From: Zeimonas sediminis | GTDB lineage: Bacteria; Pseudomonadota; Gammaproteobacteria; Burkholderiales; Burkholderiaceae_E | Direction: 5' to 3' | DNA length: 64,000 bases | Assembly (NCBI RefSeq): GCF_023721795.1 | Contig: NZ_JAMQYE010000001.1 | Coordinates: 2,170,001-2,234,000 of the forward strand | Part shown: positions 22,782-35,155 of the stretch, one piece after another | Numbering within the stretch: the stretch's first letter is position 1 | Layout: each line of letters begins with the position of its first letter | Position numbers and translations under genes: made by a program | The notes under the pieces: model-generated | The model's database searches: none | Told to the model about the DNA's origin: nothing | Seen by the model: the letters and a program-made list of their open reading frames with translations, nothing else

Positions 22782-24056
22782 ATGGATGCATTCCGCTATC
22801 GCCAGCAGCACCTGCTGGCCGAGGACGTCGCGCTCGCCGAGATCGCCGAGCGTTTCGGCACGCCCACCTGGGTCTACTCGAAGGCGGCGATCGCGTCGGC
22901 CTTCGACGAGTTCGCCGCCGCGGCCGCCGGCCGCAAGGTCCTCGTCTGCTATGCGCTGAAGGCCAACTCGAACCTGGCGATCGTCGACCTGCTGGCGCGC
23001 CGGGGCGCGGGCTTCGACATCGTCTCGGGCGGAGAGCTCGAGCGGGTCCTGGCCGCCGGCGGCGATCCGTCGCGGGTCGTGTTCTCGGGCGTGGGCAAGC
23101 AGCGCGCCGAGATGCGGCGCGCGCTGGAGGCCGGCGTGCGCTGCTTCAACGTCGAGTCCGAGAGCGAGTTGCGGCGTCTCGACGAGGTCGCCGGCTCGAT
23201 CGGTCGCCGGGCGCCGGTGTCGCTGCGCGTCAATCCGGACGTCGACGCCGGCACCCATCCGTACATCTCCACCGGCCTGCGCGAGAACAAGTTCGGCATC
23301 GCCCACGACGAGGCGCTGCGCGTCTACCGCCTCGCGGCCTCGCTGCCCAACCTGCGGGTCGTCGGCATCGACTGTCACATCGGCTCGCAGATCACCACGA
23401 TCGAGCCCTTCCTCGCGGCGCTCGACAAGGTGCTCGAACTGGTCGACGCGCTCGCCGGCGAGGGCATCGTGCTGGAGCACCTGGATCTCGGCGGCGGCCT
23501 CGGGATCCGCTACGACGACGAGACGCCGCCGTCGCGCGCCGCGCTGCTGCAGGCCGTGTTCGGCAGGCTCGATCGCCATCCGCGCGGCGCCGGGTTCGAG
23601 GTGCTGTTCGAGTTCGGCCGCTCGATCGTCGGCAACGCCGGCGTGCTGCTGACTCGCGTCGAGTACCTGAAGGCGAACGGCGACCGCCGGTTCGCGATCG
23701 TCGACGCGGCGATGAACGACCTGATGCGCCCCTCGCTCTACGAGGCCTGGCACGACGTGCTGCCGGTCGAGCAGGGGCTGCCGCGCGAAGCCGACACCTG
23801 GGACGTCGTCGGCCCCGTCTGCGAGTCCGGCGACTGGCTGGCGCGCGGCCGGCGGCTCGCCATCGCCGAGGGCGACCTGCTCGCGATCATGTCGGCTGGC
23901 GCCTACGGCATGGCAATGAGCTCGAACTACAACACCCGGCCGCGTGGCGCCGAAGTGCTGGTCGACGGCGATCGCGCCCTGCTGGTGCGCGAGCGCGAGC
24001 GCGTCGAGGACCTGTTCGCGCTCGAGCGTCGCCTGCCGGACGACGCCGCGGGCTGA
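22782..24056 (+). CDS. lysA: Diaminopimelate decarboxylase
   Basis: 424 residues. PLP-dependent, converts meso-diaminopimelate to L-lysine. K60 in CYALKANSN forms the internal aldimine; HIGSQI, the GGGLGIRY phosphate loop and the GPVCESGDWLA active-site Cys segment are present, in an alanine-racemase-like barrel plus C-terminal beta domain. Length is normal. No clear Shine-Dalgarno is seen; translation may depend on the closely spaced lptM upstream. It converges with msrQ. Confidence 0.96.
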   Translation: MDAFRYRQQHLLAEDVALAEIAERFGTPTWVYSKAAIASAFDEFAAAAAGRKVLVCYALKANSNLAIVDLLARRGAGFDIVSGGELERVLAAGGDPSRVVFSGVGKQRAEMRRALEAGVRCFNVESESELRRLDEVAGSIGRRAPVSLRVNPDVDAGTHPYISTGLRENKFGIAHDEALRVYRLAASLPNLRVVGIDCHIGSQITTIEPFLAALDKVLELVDALAGEGIVLEHLDLGGGLGIRYDDETPPSRAALLQAVFGRLDRHPRGAGFEVLFEFGRSIVGNAGVLLTRVEYLKANGDRRFAIVDAAMNDLMRPSLYEAWHDVLPVEQGLPREADTWDVVGPVCESGDWLARGRRLAIAEGDLLAIMSAGAYGMAMSSNYNTRPRGAEVLVDGDRALLVRERERVEDLFALERRLPDDAAG

Positions 24057-24084
24057 GCCGCCGCTGCCCGGCACGCCGGCGGCT
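24056..24084. terminator. Possible bidirectional hairpin between lysA and msrQ
   Basis: AGCCGCCG and CGGCGGCT form an 8-bp stem with a 13-base loop, starting at the lysA stop codon. No T-run on either side, so termination is only inferred from the convergent position. Confidence 0.3.
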
Positions 24085-24129
24085 GCGGCACCGCGCCAAC
24101 GCCGACCCCGGGCGCGCGCCGGCGATTGG

Positions 24130-24743
24130 TCAGCGCCGCCGCTTCACCAGCCTGGCCAGCAGCAGCAGGCCGACGACCGTGCCGTAGATCGCCGGCTCGA
24201 GGAAATCGTTCTTTCCGGCCTTGTGCCACCAGAAGTGCAGGATCGCGAGCGGCGCGACCAGGTAGACCAGCCGGTGCAGCGCCTGCCAGCGCGATCCCAG
24301 CCGCCTCATCATCGCCTGGGTGGACGTCGCCGCGAGCGGCACCAGCAGCACGAACGCCAGGAAGCCGGCCGTGACGAAGGGCCGCTCGATCACGTCGAGC
24401 AGCATCGCGCCCAGGTCGAACCAGTGCTCGAGCCACAGGAACACGGTGAAGTGCAGCAGCGCGTAGAAGAACGCGAACAGCCCCAGCATCCGGCGCAGCC
24501 GCACCAGCGCGGTCCAGCCGCTCAGCCTGCGCAGCGGCGTGACCGCGAGCGTCGCGCAGAGCATCACGAGCGCCCAGGTGCCGGTGGACCGGGTCACGAA
24601 CTCGACCGGGTTGGTGCCGAGCTCGTCGGCGAACCCGAGCGCGAACAGCCTGGCCAGCGGCACCAGGCAGGCCAGGAACACGACCGGCTTCAGCCACGCC
24701 GGCAAGCCGCCGCGCGGCACCCCGACCGTGGCCGCCCGCGCCA

Positions 24744-24744
<1 letters not shown>
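24130..24744 (-). CDS. msrQ: Heme-binding membrane subunit MsrQ of the MsrPQ system
   Basis: 204 residues with about six hydrophobic helices of the ferric-reductase-like type. Conserved histidines in FYALLHFTVFLWLEHW and LHRLVYLVAPLAILHF are the expected heme ligands. MsrQ takes electrons from the respiratory chain or flavin reductase and passes them to periplasmic MsrP. Its ATG shares one base with the msrP stop (TGATG), so the two are translationally coupled. Confidence 0.92.
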
Positions 24745-25715
<971 letters not shown>

Positions 25716-25756
25716 GTTGCCTCCTTCACCACGAAGTCGTGGCGAGGAAGGCGAGC

Positions 25757-26383
25757 TTACCGCAGGCCGGCGATGTAGTCGGAGACCGCCTTGATCTCGG
25801 CATCGGACATCCGGGCGGCGATCGCGGTCATCTGCGCGCTGTTCTTGCGCTCGCCCTGGCGGAAGGCGACCAGCTGCGCCTCGGTGTACTCGGCGTACTG
25901 TCCCTGCAGCCTCGGGTACTGGGCCGGCAGGCCCGCGCCGTTCGGGCTGTGGCAACCGGCACAGGCCGGCACGTTCTTGTCGGCGATGCCCGCGCGGTAG
26001 ATCTTCTGGCCGAGTTCCACCAGCTCCTTGTTCTTCGCCGCCGACGGCTTGAGCGTCTGGGCCGCGTAGTAGGCGGACACGTTGCGCATGTCGGCCTCGG
26101 AGAGCATGGCGGCGAATCCGGCCATGACCGCGTTCGCGCGCTCGGCCTGCTTGGCGCCTTCCTTGACCTTGAAGTTCGCCAGCTGCTTGTAGAGATAATC
26201 CGCGTGCTGGGCGGCGAGCTTGGGGTTCGCCGGACTGCCGCTGTTCCCGTCGGCGCCGTGGCAGGCCGCGCAGACCTGCTGCGCGATCTGTCGCCCCTTC
26301 TCGAGGTCGGGCTTGGAGCTCTGGGCCTGTACGGCCGCCGAAGCGGAGAACGCGATTGCGACGACGATGCTGGTACGAAGCAT
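25757..26383 (-). CDS. Diheme cytochrome c4-type protein
   Basis: 208 residues with a Sec signal peptide cleaved after VQA (about residue 20). Two class I cytochrome c domains carry CAACH (38-42) and CAGCH (141-145), so two hemes c are attached in the periplasm; candidate distal Met ligands lie in the second half of each domain. Cytochrome c4 proteins carry electrons between bc1 and terminal oxidases. The gene is 41 bases upstream of msrP on the same strand and divergent from engB, a layout usual in betaproteobacteria. A role in feeding MsrPQ is possible but unproven. Confidence 0.9.
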   Translation of the reverse strand: MLRTSIVVAIAFSASAAVQAQSSKPDLEKGRQIAQQVCAACHGADGNSGSPANPKLAAQHADYLYKQLANFKVKEGAKQAERANAVMAGFAAMLSEADMRNVSAYYAAQTLKPSAAKNKELVELGQKIYRAGIADKNVPACAGCHSPNGAGLPAQYPRLQGQYAEYTEAQLVAFRQGERKNSAQMTAIAARMSDAEIKAVSDYIAGLR

Positions 26384-26454
26384 GAGATGACCCGGAAAGG
26401 CAGTGACGGCCGGCCTGACGCTGCGGCTAAATGCCGTGGCAGCGCGGTCCCTAA

Positions 26455-28194
<1,740 letters not shown>

Positions 28195-28219
28195 ACCGGG
28201 CGCACGGCCCGGCGCTGCA

Positions 28220-28250
28220 CGGCGGCAGGCGCTTCGGGCCTGCGCCGCCG
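28220..28250 (+). terminator. Hairpin downstream of hemB
   Basis: GCAGGC/GCCTGC stem capped by a C(TTCG)G tetraloop and extended by CGGCG/CGCCG across a two-base bulge, 26 bases after the hemB stop. No T-run follows, so termination is inferred. Confidence 0.4.
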
Positions 28251-28302
28251 CCGCGCGGCCGGCAGGGTTCGCGAAGATCGACCGGATGACGCAAGGCGAA
28301 CG

Positions 28303-29421
28303 ATGATCGACTGGATCGCGATCGGCCCCGAGGGCGCCACCCTGCTCGACCAGCCGCCGGCGCGGCTGCCGGAGCAGGGCTTCGTCTGGTGCGACTGCTC
28401 GCACGACGCGGCTCGCGCGTGGACCGAAACCGCGACGGCGCTGACCGGCGCCAGCGTGTTCGAGGCGCACCTTCTCGACGCGGAGAACCTCAACCACCCC
28501 TCGTATTTCGAGTCGACGGCCGACTACGAAATGATCGTGTTCCGCAGCCTGGCCGCGCTGCCCGATGAAGGGGATCCGGCCGAGATCCCGCGTCTCAGGA
28601 CCCGACCGGCGACCTTCTTCCTGTTTCCCGGCCTGCTGGTCACGGTCAGGGCGCCAGATAGCCGCTCGTTCGCCGCCACCCGGGACAGGCTCCTCGGCGT
28701 CAGGTCGGGCGCCAGCCGAGCGCCGGCCGCGCCGGAGGAGCTGATGTTGCGGATCCTGAACGCAATGGTCGACCGCTACCTCGAGCTTCGCCAGCCGCTG
28801 GCCGAGGCGCTCGAGCGCCTGCAGCGCGAGCTGCTGGCGCCCCGCCGCCAGATCCGCGACTGGTATCCGCTGCTCGAGGCCAGGCGCGAGGCCCGCCGCC
28901 TGCAGGACCTCTGCGAGGAGCAGCTCGACGCGGTCCAGGAGTGGCGCGACGAGCGGCTGGAGGGGAGCGGGTACTCGCCCGGCGACCACGGCGCGGGCGC
29001 CTCCGGGGGCGGCCGCGGCTCGCCGGGGCTCAGCGAAGCGCTGCAGGTCCGCGCCAGCGACCTGGTCTCTCACATCGACCGCGTGCTGAACCACGCGCGC
29101 CGCATGGAGGCCTCGCTCGAGACGGCGGTGCAGCTGCACTTCTCGGCCACCGCCCACCAGACGAACGAGGTGATGCGCACGCTGACCGCGATCACCGCGA
29201 TCTTCCTGCCGCTGACCCTGATCACAGGCATCTTCGGGATGAACTTCGAGTTCATCCCGGGCCTTCACTCGCCCACCGGCTTCTGGTGGACGATCGCCGC
29301 GATGGTCGTGATCGCCGTCGCGCTGCTGGCGCTCTTTCGCGCGCGGGCCTTCCTGCACGAGTCGGCCTTCCTCGGTCGGCGCCGGGCTGCCCGGCGCCCG
29401 CCGGCCAGGCCGCCGGGCTGA
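28303..29421 (+). CDS. CorA-family divalent cation transporter
   Basis: 372 residues. A long cytoplasmic N-terminal domain with charged alpha-helices is followed by two C-terminal transmembrane helices. The first ends in the GMN motif (312-314, ITGIFGMNFEF) that forms the pore entrance of CorA pentamers. The cytoplasmic helix holds a Gly-rich insert near residues 225-245. AAGG precedes the ATG by about eight bases. Substrate could be Mg, Co, Ni or Zn (ZntB branch) and is not settled by sequence. It converges on cutA. Confidence 0.88.
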   Translation: MIDWIAIGPEGATLLDQPPARLPEQGFVWCDCSHDAARAWTETATALTGASVFEAHLLDAENLNHPSYFESTADYEMIVFRSLAALPDEGDPAEIPRLRTRPATFFLFPGLLVTVRAPDSRSFAATRDRLLGVRSGASRAPAAPEELMLRILNAMVDRYLELRQPLAEALERLQRELLAPRRQIRDWYPLLEARREARRLQDLCEEQLDAVQEWRDERLEGSGYSPGDHGAGASGGGRGSPGLSEALQVRASDLVSHIDRVLNHARRMEASLETAVQLHFSATAHQTNEVMRTLTAITAIFLPLTLITGIFGMNFEFIPGLHSPTGFWWTIAAMVVIAVALLALFRARAFLHESAFLGRRRAARRPPARPPG

Positions 29422-29458
29422 GCGATCGGCGGCGAGACCGCCGGACCGAGCCTCGCCA

Positions 29459-29866
29459 TCAGCCCTCGACGAAGCGCCGCCGCGTTTCCGCGATCACCCA
29501 GCTCGCGTAGGCGGGCAGCACCGCGTCCGGCGCGACCGCGAGGATCTCGGGCAGCTCGTACGGATGCAGCTCGCGCAGGCGCGCCTCGAAATCGCGCCAG
29601 CGCTTGCGCGTGGTCTTGACCACCAGCAGCGTCTCGTCGGCCTGTTCGATCGCGCCCTGCCAGCGATAGACCGAGCTGCATCCGGCGAGCAGGTTCACGC
29701 AGGCGGCGAGCCGCTCCTCCACCAGCGTTCGTGCGATCGCATCGGCCTGCTCGCGCGAGCCGACCGTCGTCAGCGCGAGAAGAACGCCGTCGGGCTGCGT
29801 GACGCCCACCGGCTCGGGCCTGGGCAGCCCGCGATCGCCGCTCGAGGCCGACCTTTCCGAATCCAT
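29459..29866 (-). CDS. cutA: Divalent-cation tolerance protein CutA
   Basis: 135 residues. The core from about residue 27 onward is a ferredoxin-like CutA1 domain: TTVGSREQADAIARTLVEERLAACV would be the first helix region, SSVYRWQG the next strand, and LHPYELPEILAV the signature. CutA forms trimers and has been linked to copper and other metal tolerance, though its activity is unsettled. The first 25 residues are polar and not conserved; a later start is possible but no in-frame Met is available before the core. Confidence 0.92.
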   Translation of the reverse strand: MDSERSASSGDRGLPRPEPVGVTQPDGVLLALTTVGSREQADAIARTLVEERLAACVNLLAGCSSVYRWQGAIEQADETLLVVKTTRKRWRDFEARLRELHPYELPEILAVAPDAVLPAYASWVIAETRRRFVEG

Positions 29867-29971
29867 GAGAACCTCCGCTCGAATCGATGCCCTCGCCCGC
29901 GAGCCCCCACGCGGCTCGCCTGCCGGCCTGCCCGGTCGCGCCCGCCACTGTCGGTCCGTCCGCCTGCCGCG

Positions 29972-30796
29972 TCAGGCGGCGAAGCGCCGGCGCGTCAGCA
30001 CCAGCGCGAGGTACAGCGCGCTCGCGGCAAAGCCGACCAGCGTCGCCAGCGGCCGCAGCCAATCCTGGGACCATTCGCCGATCACCAGCGGCCGCGCCAG
30101 CTCCACCGCGGCCGCAAGCGGCAGCGCCGCGGCCACCGGCGCGAGCCAGTCGGGCAGCGCGCTGACCGGATAGTAGACGCCGGACAGGAAGATCATCGGC
30201 GTCATGATCAGCGTGAAATAGTAGGTGAAGAAGTCGTAGCCGCGGGCGAGCGCGTTGAAGCACAGGCCGATCGCGCCGAAGCACAGGCCGGTCAGCACGA
30301 CGACGCCGAGCGCGAGCGGCAGCGTCGGCGCCCGCGAGATGCCGAGCGTCCAGATCACGGCCATGATCGCGACGCCGGAGAACAGGCTCTTGGTCGCGGC
30401 CCAGAGCCACTCGGCGATCACGATGTCGTCGAGCTCGAGCGGCGCGTTCAGCAGCGACTCCCAGGTCTTCTGCACGTGCATCCGGGAGAAGGCCGAGTAC
30501 AGCGACTCGAAGCTCGCGGCGGTCATCGTGCTCATGCACATCGAGCCGGCGGCCAGGAACAGGATGTAGGGCACGCCGCCGACCTCGGGCAGCAGCCTGC
30601 CCAGTCCGTAGCCGAATGCCACCAGCACGATCAGCGGGTCGGCGATGTTGCCGACGATGCTGGCCAGCGCGAGCTTGCGCCAGACCCGCAGGTTTCGCAG
30701 GTAGACCGGCAGCCAGCGCAGCGAGGGCCGGGGCAGGGCCATGATCCCGGCGGGGCGCGCCGGGGCGGCGGTGTGCGTCGGTCCGGTGGCGCCCAT
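29972..30796 (-). CDS. ABC transporter permease, NodJ-like (ABC-2 type)
   Basis: 274 residues with about six transmembrane helices of the ABC-2 family; GVYYPVSALPDWL and the SMCMSTMTAASFES segment resemble NodJ-type permeases. It would export a substrate with the ATPase encoded just upstream. ATG at 30796 shares one base with the ATPase stop (TGATG); a later Met (residue 19) exists, but the coupled junction favours the first. NodI/NodJ-like pairs are common in non-nodulating betaproteobacteria, so no link to Nod factors is implied. Confidence 0.88.
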   Translation of the reverse strand: MGATGPTHTAAPARPAGIMALPRPSLRWLPVYLRNLRVWRKLALASIVGNIADPLIVLVAFGYGLGRLLPEVGGVPYILFLAAGSMCMSTMTAASFESLYSAFSRMHVQKTWESLLNAPLELDDIVIAEWLWAATKSLFSGVAIMAVIWTLGISRAPTLPLALGVVVLTGLCFGAIGLCFNALARGYDFFTYYFTLIMTPMIFLSGVYYPVSALPDWLAPVAAALPLAAAVELARPLVIGEWSQDWLRPLATLVGFAASALYLALVLTRRRFAA

Positions 30797-31743
30797 CAGT
30801 CGCGAAGCTCCCTTCCGGTCAGCTTCAGGAAGACGTCCTCGAGATTGGCCGGGCGGCGCAGCACCCGCAGGCCGGCGTCGGCGGCGAGCCGCGCCGCCTC
30901 GGCGTCGCCCTGGTCGCAGTACAGGAAGGCGGTCTCGCCGACCAGCTCGGTGCGCGCGGCAAGCGCGCCGGCCTGCGCGGCGGCCCAGGCGGTCGCACCG
31001 TCGCCGCTGACCTCGACGACGTGCGCCTCGATCTCGGTGGCGATCAGCCCCTGCGGCGTGCCCGAGGCGATGATCCGGCCCCGGTCGACGACGGCCAGGC
31101 GGCTGCAGAGGCGCTCGGCTTCCTCCATGAAGTGGGTGGTCAGCACGATCGTCGTGCCGCGCGCGAGCAGCCTGCGCAGGCGCTCCCAGATCAGGTGCCG
31201 CGCCTGCGGGTCGAGCCCGGTGGTCGGTTCGTCGAGGAACAGGATCTCGGGCTCGTTGACCAGCGCCCGTGCGAGCGTGAGCCTGCGCCGCATGCCGCCC
31301 GAAAGCTCGCCGGGCTTCGCATCGCGCTTGCCCTGCAGGCCCGCGAAATCGAGCAGCGAGTCGAGTCTCTCCCGCACTCGTGAGGCGGACAGGCCGAAGT
31401 AGCTGCCGAAAACGATCAGGTTCTCGGCGACGGTGAAGTCGGGATCGAGGGCATCGGCCTGCGGGACCACGCCGACGCGCATCCGCGCTTCGCGGGCCCG
31501 CTGCGGCACCGGCAGCCCCAGCAGACGGATCTCCCCCTCGTCGGCCGTCGCAAGGCCGAGCGCCAGCTTCAGCGTCGTGCTCTTGCCGGCACCGTTCGGG
31601 CCGAGCAGGCCGAAGCACTCGCCGGCGCGGACCTCGAAGCCGAGGCCGTCGAGCGCGCGCAGCGTGCCGAAACGCTTGACGAGCCCGCGCACCGCGAGGA
31701 CCGGCTCGCGCTGCGCTGCGGCGGCCCCGTCATGCTGGTCCAT
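30796..31743 (-). CDS. ABC transporter ATP-binding protein, NodI-like
   Basis: 315 residues. Walker [10 protein letters not shown] (48-56), Q-loop in VVPQADALD, signature LSGGMRRRL, Walker [13 protein letters not shown] and the H-loop TTHFMEEAE are all intact, followed by a C-terminal domain of about 80 residues typical of the DrrA/NodI group. Pairs with the permease at 29972-30796. It sits downstream of the alpha operon behind a terminator-like hairpin and has its own GGGAG ribosome binding site. Confidence 0.92.
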   Translation of the reverse strand: MDQHDGAAAAQREPVLAVRGLVKRFGTLRALDGLGFEVRAGECFGLLGPNGAGKSTTLKLALGLATADEGEIRLLGLPVPQRAREARMRVGVVPQADALDPDFTVAENLIVFGSYFGLSASRVRERLDSLLDFAGLQGKRDAKPGELSGGMRRRLTLARALVNEPEILFLDEPTTGLDPQARHLIWERLRRLLARGTTIVLTTHFMEEAERLCSRLAVVDRGRIIASGTPQGLIATEIEAHVVEVSGDGATAWAAAQAGALAARTELVGETAFLYCDQGDAEAARLAADAGLRVLRRPANLEDVFLKLTGRELRD

Positions 31744-31766
31744 TGCCTGGCTCCCGGAAATGCGAA

Positions 31767-31797
31767 GGGCGCGCGCAGCTCTCGCTGTCGCGCGCCC
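31767..31797 (-). terminator. Terminator-like hairpin after rplQ (end of alpha operon)
   Basis: On the minus strand GGGCGCGCG, bulged A, CAGC, loop GAGA, GCTG, CGCGCGCCC: a 13-bp stem with a GNRA tetraloop, followed by TTCGCATTT. It lies about 60 bases after the rplQ stop and 24 before the ABC ATPase start. Confidence 0.6.
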
Positions 31798-31858
31798 GGA
31801 TCGGCGCGGAGCCGGCCTGGGCCAGAGCCCGGCCGGCCCCTCGCGGCCTCGCCGCGGC

Positions 31859-32251
31859 TCAGCCCTCCTGGGCGGCCTCGGCCGGCGCCTCTTCGGGCCG
31901 GTCCATCAGCTCGACCAGGGCCATCGGGGCGTTGTCGCCCACCCGGAAGCCGAACTTCAGGATGCGCAGGTAGCCGCCGTTGCGGGCGGCGTAGCGCGGG
32001 CCGAGCTCGTCGAACAGCTTGACGACCATCTCGCGGTCGCGCAGCCGGTCGAAGGCCAGGCGGCGGTTGGCCAGCGACGGCTTCTTGCCCAGCGTGATGA
32101 TCGGCTCGACGACCCGCCGCAGCTCCTTGGCCTTGGGCAGGGTGGTCTTGATCAGCTCGTGGCGCAGCAGCGAGTTGCACATGTTGCGCAGCATCGCCTC
32201 GCGGTGCGAGCTGGTGCGGTTCAGTTTGCGGAGTCCGTGACGGTGACGCAT
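31859..32251 (-). CDS. rplQ: 50S ribosomal protein L17
   Basis: 130 residues, opening [20 protein letters not shown], the invariant start of bacterial L17, which binds 23S rRNA near the exit tunnel. A short acidic/Ala-rich tail is present. Last gene of the alpha operon, 34 bases after rpoA. Confidence 0.98.
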   Translation of the reverse strand: MRHRHGLRKLNRTSSHREAMLRNMCNSLLRHELIKTTLPKAKELRRVVEPIITLGKKPSLANRRLAFDRLRDREMVVKLFDELGPRYAARNGGYLRILKFGFRVGDNAPMALVELMDRPEEAPAEAAQEG

Positions 32252-32285
32252 TTTTCGTTCCTCGGATGCTTCTGGACTGGCCCGA

Positions 32286-33281
32286 TCACGGGCGCTCGAG
32301 GCCGGCCGGCGGCCAGTTCTCGAGCTTCATCCCGAGCGTCAGGCCGCGGGATGCCAGCACTTCCTTGATCTCGTTCAGCGACTTGCGGCCCAGGTTCGGA
32401 GTCTTGAGAAGCTCGTTCTCGGTCCGCTGGATCAGGTCGCCGATGTAGTAGATGTTCTCGGCCTTCAGGCAGTTGGCCGATCGCACGGTCAGCTCGAGGT
32501 CGTCGACCGGGCGCATCAGCAACGGGTCGATCTGCGGCCGCGCGCCGCCGACGCCGGCAGCCGAGGTCTCCGCCGCCGCCTCGGCAGCGCCGCCCTCGAG
32601 CGCCGCGAACACCGACAGCTGCTCGACGAGGATGCGGGCCGACTGGCGGACCGCTTCCTCGGGCGTGATGACGCCGTTGGTCTCGACGTCGACGATCAGC
32701 CGGTCGAGGTCGGTGCGCTGCTCCACGCGAGCGCTCTCGACCTGGTAGCTCACGCGGCGAACCGGCGAGAACGAGGCGTCGAGCACGATGCGCCCGATGG
32801 TCTTGGACTCGTTCAGGTCGCGCATCGTGCCGGGGACGTAGCCGCGGCCGCGCTCGACCTTGATCGACATGTCGAGCTTGCCGCCCTGGGTCAGGGTGGC
32901 GATCACCTGCTCGGGATCGATGACCTCGACGTCGTGCGGCAGGTCGATGTCGCCGGCGGTGACCGGGCCCGGGGTGTCCTTGCGCAGGGTCAGGATGACC
33001 TCGTCGCGATTGTGCAGCCGGAAGGTGACGCCCTTCAGGTTCAGCAGCAGGTCGACGACGTCCTCGCGGACACCGTCGATCGTCGAGTACTCGTGCACCA
33101 CCCCCGAGATCTGCACCTCGGTCGGCGCATAGCCGATCATCGAGGAGAGCAGCACGCGGCGAAGCGCATTGCCGAGCGTGTGGCCATAGCCGCGTTCGAA
33201 CGGCTCCATGACCACGCGGGCATGCGATGCACCGAGTTGCTCGACCTCGACGATGCGCGGCTTCAGCATGGCAGTCTGCAT
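32286..33281 (-). CDS. rpoA: RNA polymerase alpha subunit
   Basis: 331 residues. The N-terminal domain (to about 230) contains [21 protein letters not shown] for dimerisation and beta/beta' assembly; a flexible Ala/Glu-rich linker leads to the C-terminal domain with [16 protein letters not shown] and [13 protein letters not shown], which contacts UP elements and activators. GAGAGGATATCA precedes the ATG at 33281; a longer in-frame reading upstream has no such signal. Between rpsD and rplQ, as in all alpha operons. Confidence 0.98.
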   Translation of the reverse strand: MQTAMLKPRIVEVEQLGASHARVVMEPFERGYGHTLGNALRRVLLSSMIGYAPTEVQISGVVHEYSTIDGVREDVVDLLLNLKGVTFRLHNRDEVILTLRKDTPGPVTAGDIDLPHDVEVIDPEQVIATLTQGGKLDMSIKVERGRGYVPGTMRDLNESKTIGRIVLDASFSPVRRVSYQVESARVEQRTDLDRLIVDVETNGVITPEEAVRQSARILVEQLSVFAALEGGAAEAAAETSAAGVGGARPQIDPLLMRPVDDLELTVRSANCLKAENIYYIGDLIQRTENELLKTPNLGRKSLNEIKEVLASRGLTLGMKLENWPPAGLERP

Positions 33282-33295
33282 TGATATCCTCTCGT

Positions 33296-33919
33296 TTAGC
33301 GCGAGTACAGCTCGACGATCAGGCTTTCGTTGATGTCGCCGGCGATGTCGCTGCGGTCGGGCACGTTCTTGAAAACGCCTTCCATCTTGGTCTTGTCGAC
33401 CGAGACCCACGCCGGAAAGCCGCTCTGCTCGGCCAGGCCCAGGGCCTCCTGGATGCGAGCCTGCTTCTTCGCCTTCTCGCGGATGGCGACCACGTCGCTG
33501 GGGCGCACCATCATCGACGGGATGTTCACCGCCTGGCCGTTCACCGTGATCGACTTGTGGCTGACCAGCTGGCGGGCCTCGGCCCGGGTCGAGCCGAAGC
33601 CCATCCGGTAGACGACGTTGTCGAGCCGCGACTCGAGCAGCTGCAGCAGGTTCTCGCCGGTGTTGCCGCGGCGACGCTCGGCCTCGGCCACGTAGCGGCG
33701 GAACTGCTTCTCGAGCACGCCGTAGATGCGCTTGACCTTCTGCTTCTCGCGCAGCTGCAGGCCGTAGTCGGAAGGACGCGAGCCCGAGGTCCGGCCGTGC
33801 TGGCCGGGCTTGCTGTCGAGCTTGCACTTGCTGTCGAGGCTGCGGCGAGCGCTCTTCAGGAAAAGGTCGGTGCCCTCGCGGCGGGCGAGTTTGGCTTTGG
33901 GTCCGGTGTAACGTGCCAC
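33296..33919 (-). CDS. rpsD: 30S ribosomal protein S4
   Basis: 207 residues. Primary 16S-binding protein and, in E. coli, the translational repressor of its operon. The S4 RNA-binding domain ([24 protein letters not shown]) is clear. The N-terminus lacks the zinc-binding Cys cluster, so it is the C-minus type. It is separated from rpsK by an unusually long, structured gap of 225 bases. Confidence 0.98.
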   Translation of the reverse strand: MARYTGPKAKLARREGTDLFLKSARRSLDSKCKLDSKPGQHGRTSGSRPSDYGLQLREKQKVKRIYGVLEKQFRRYVAEAERRRGNTGENLLQLLESRLDNVVYRMGFGSTRAEARQLVSHKSITVNGQAVNIPSMMVRPSDVVAIREKAKKQARIQEALGLAEQSGFPAWVSVDKTKMEGVFKNVPDRSDIAGDINESLIVELYSR

Positions 33920-34144
33920 GTGTGGATTCCTCGGAGATACGCGAATCGCTTCGCGGTTAGTCCGTCTTCGGTGACCCGGCCGATATTCCGGCCAACGGGT
34001 GACGAACGGTGGTCTTGCTGTTCGGCTCCGTCCCCGGCCCCCGCTAGGCGAGGGCGGACGGTTCGGCGGTCCGGAGACCGCCCGGGCGACCGGGCCGGTG
34101 CGGCCATGCCGCCGCCGGCCACGCCCGGAATTCGACGAAGGACG
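33920..34144 (-). promoter_or_regulatory. Structured 225-base leader between rpsK and rpsD
   Basis: No coding sequence. It contains two perfect hairpins: GGCGGTC/GACCGCC with a 4-base loop at 34065-34082, and GGCCG/CGGCC with a 6-base loop at 33978-33993. Other r-protein junctions in this operon are mostly 10-50 bases. A site for S4 feedback on rpsD is an inference from position only; no promoter with convincing -35/-10 was seen. Confidence 0.4.
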
Positions 34145-34561
34145 TCAGATGCGACGCTTCTTCGGCGGGCGGCAGCCGTTGTGCGGGATCGGCGTGACGT
34201 CCTGGATCTGCATGATCTTGATGCCGAGCGCGTTCAGCGCGCGCACCGACGACTCGCGGCCGGGGCCGGGGCCCTTGATCTCGACCTCGAGGTTCTTGAT
34301 CCCGCACTCCTGCGCCGCGCGGCCCGCCGCCTCGGCCGCGACCTGCGCCGCGAACGGGGTGGACTTGCGCGAGCCCTTGAAGCCGGCGCCGCCCGACGAG
34401 GCCCACGACAGCGTGTTGCCCTGGCGGTCGGTGATCGTGATGATCGTGTTGTTGAACGACGCGTGGACGTGCGCGATGCCGTCCGACACGTTCTTCTTCG
34501 CCTTCTTGCGGGCGCGCGACGCGGCTGCCGCCTGCGCCGCCGATTGAGACTTGGTAGCCAT
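34145..34561 (-). CDS. rpsK: 30S ribosomal protein S11
   Basis: 138 residues with an Ala/Lys-rich N-terminal extension before the conserved [15 protein letters not shown] and [22 protein letters not shown] segments. S11 lies on the platform near the Shine-Dalgarno helix. Follows rpsM by 40 bases. Confidence 0.98.
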   Translation of the reverse strand: MATKSQSAAQAAAASRARKKAKKNVSDGIAHVHASFNNTIITITDRQGNTLSWASSGGAGFKGSRKSTPFAAQVAAEAAGRAAQECGIKNLEVEIKGPGPGRESSVRALNALGIKIMQIQDVTPIPHNGCRPPKKRRI

Positions 34562-34601
34562 TAGCTGCTCTCTGCCAGATACGTTGGTTTGCGACCCGCG
34601 A

Positions 34602-34967
34602 TCACTTCTTCAGCGCGACGCCGGCCTTGCGCGGACCCTTGCGGGTGCGGGCGTTGGTGCGGGTGCGCTGGCCGCGGACCGGCAGCCCGCGGCGATGACG
34701 CACGCCGCGATAGCAACCGAGGTCCATCAGGCGCTTGATCGCCATCGAGTTCTCGCGACGCAGGTCGCCCTCGATCGTGAGGCGGCCGATCGCGTCGCGG
34801 ATGCGCTCGAGCTCGGCGTCGTTCAGGTCCTTGACCTTCTTGTCGAACGGAATGTTCGCCGCTTCGCAGATCTGCCGAGCGCGCGTCCGGCCGATGCCGA
34901 AGATCGCCGTCAGGCCGATCTCGGTGTGCTGACGGTCGGGGATGTTGATGCCCGCAATACGTGCCAT
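34602..34967 (-). CDS. rpsM: 30S ribosomal protein S13
   Basis: 121 residues: [20 protein letters not shown] at the start and the basic [14 protein letters not shown] tail that reaches the P-site tRNA. The head-domain protein also contacts L5. Start site has TGAGGAAT-type spacing from rpmJ. Confidence 0.98.
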   Translation of the reverse strand: MARIAGINIPDRQHTEIGLTAIFGIGRTRARQICEAANIPFDKKVKDLNDAELERIRDAIGRLTIEGDLRRENSMAIKRLMDLGCYRGVRHRRGLPVRGQRTRTNARTRKGPRKAGVALKK

Positions 34968-34983
34968 GGATGTAATTCCTCGT

Positions 34984-35097
34984 TCAGCCCTGACGCTGCT
35001 TGTGCCGCGGATCGGTGCAGATCACGCGAACCACGCCGTTGCGCTTGATGATCTTGCAGTTGCGGCAGATCTTCTTGACGGAAGCCAATACCTTCAT
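34984..35097 (-). CDS. rpmJ: 50S ribosomal protein L36
   Basis: 37 residues starting [15 protein letters not shown]. Three Cys and a His (CRNC, VIC, DPRH) form the zinc ribbon, so this is the zinc-binding form. Two ATG codons stand in tandem; the second (35097) is chosen since it gives the usual N-terminus and a six-base distance from GAGG. Located between infA and rpsM. Confidence 0.95.
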   Translation of the reverse strand: MKVLASVKKICRNCKIIKRNGVVRVICTDPRHKQRQG

Positions 35098-35155
35098 CAT
35101 TCACCTCGATAGTCGCCGGCCCCTGCCGCGCCGCGGCGCCAGGCCTCGCCTTGCT

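Noticed and set aside
29972-31743. Symbiotic nodulation locus
   Set aside because: Only the NodIJ-like pair is present, with no nodA, nodB or nodC; such pairs are common in non-symbiotic betaproteobacteria.
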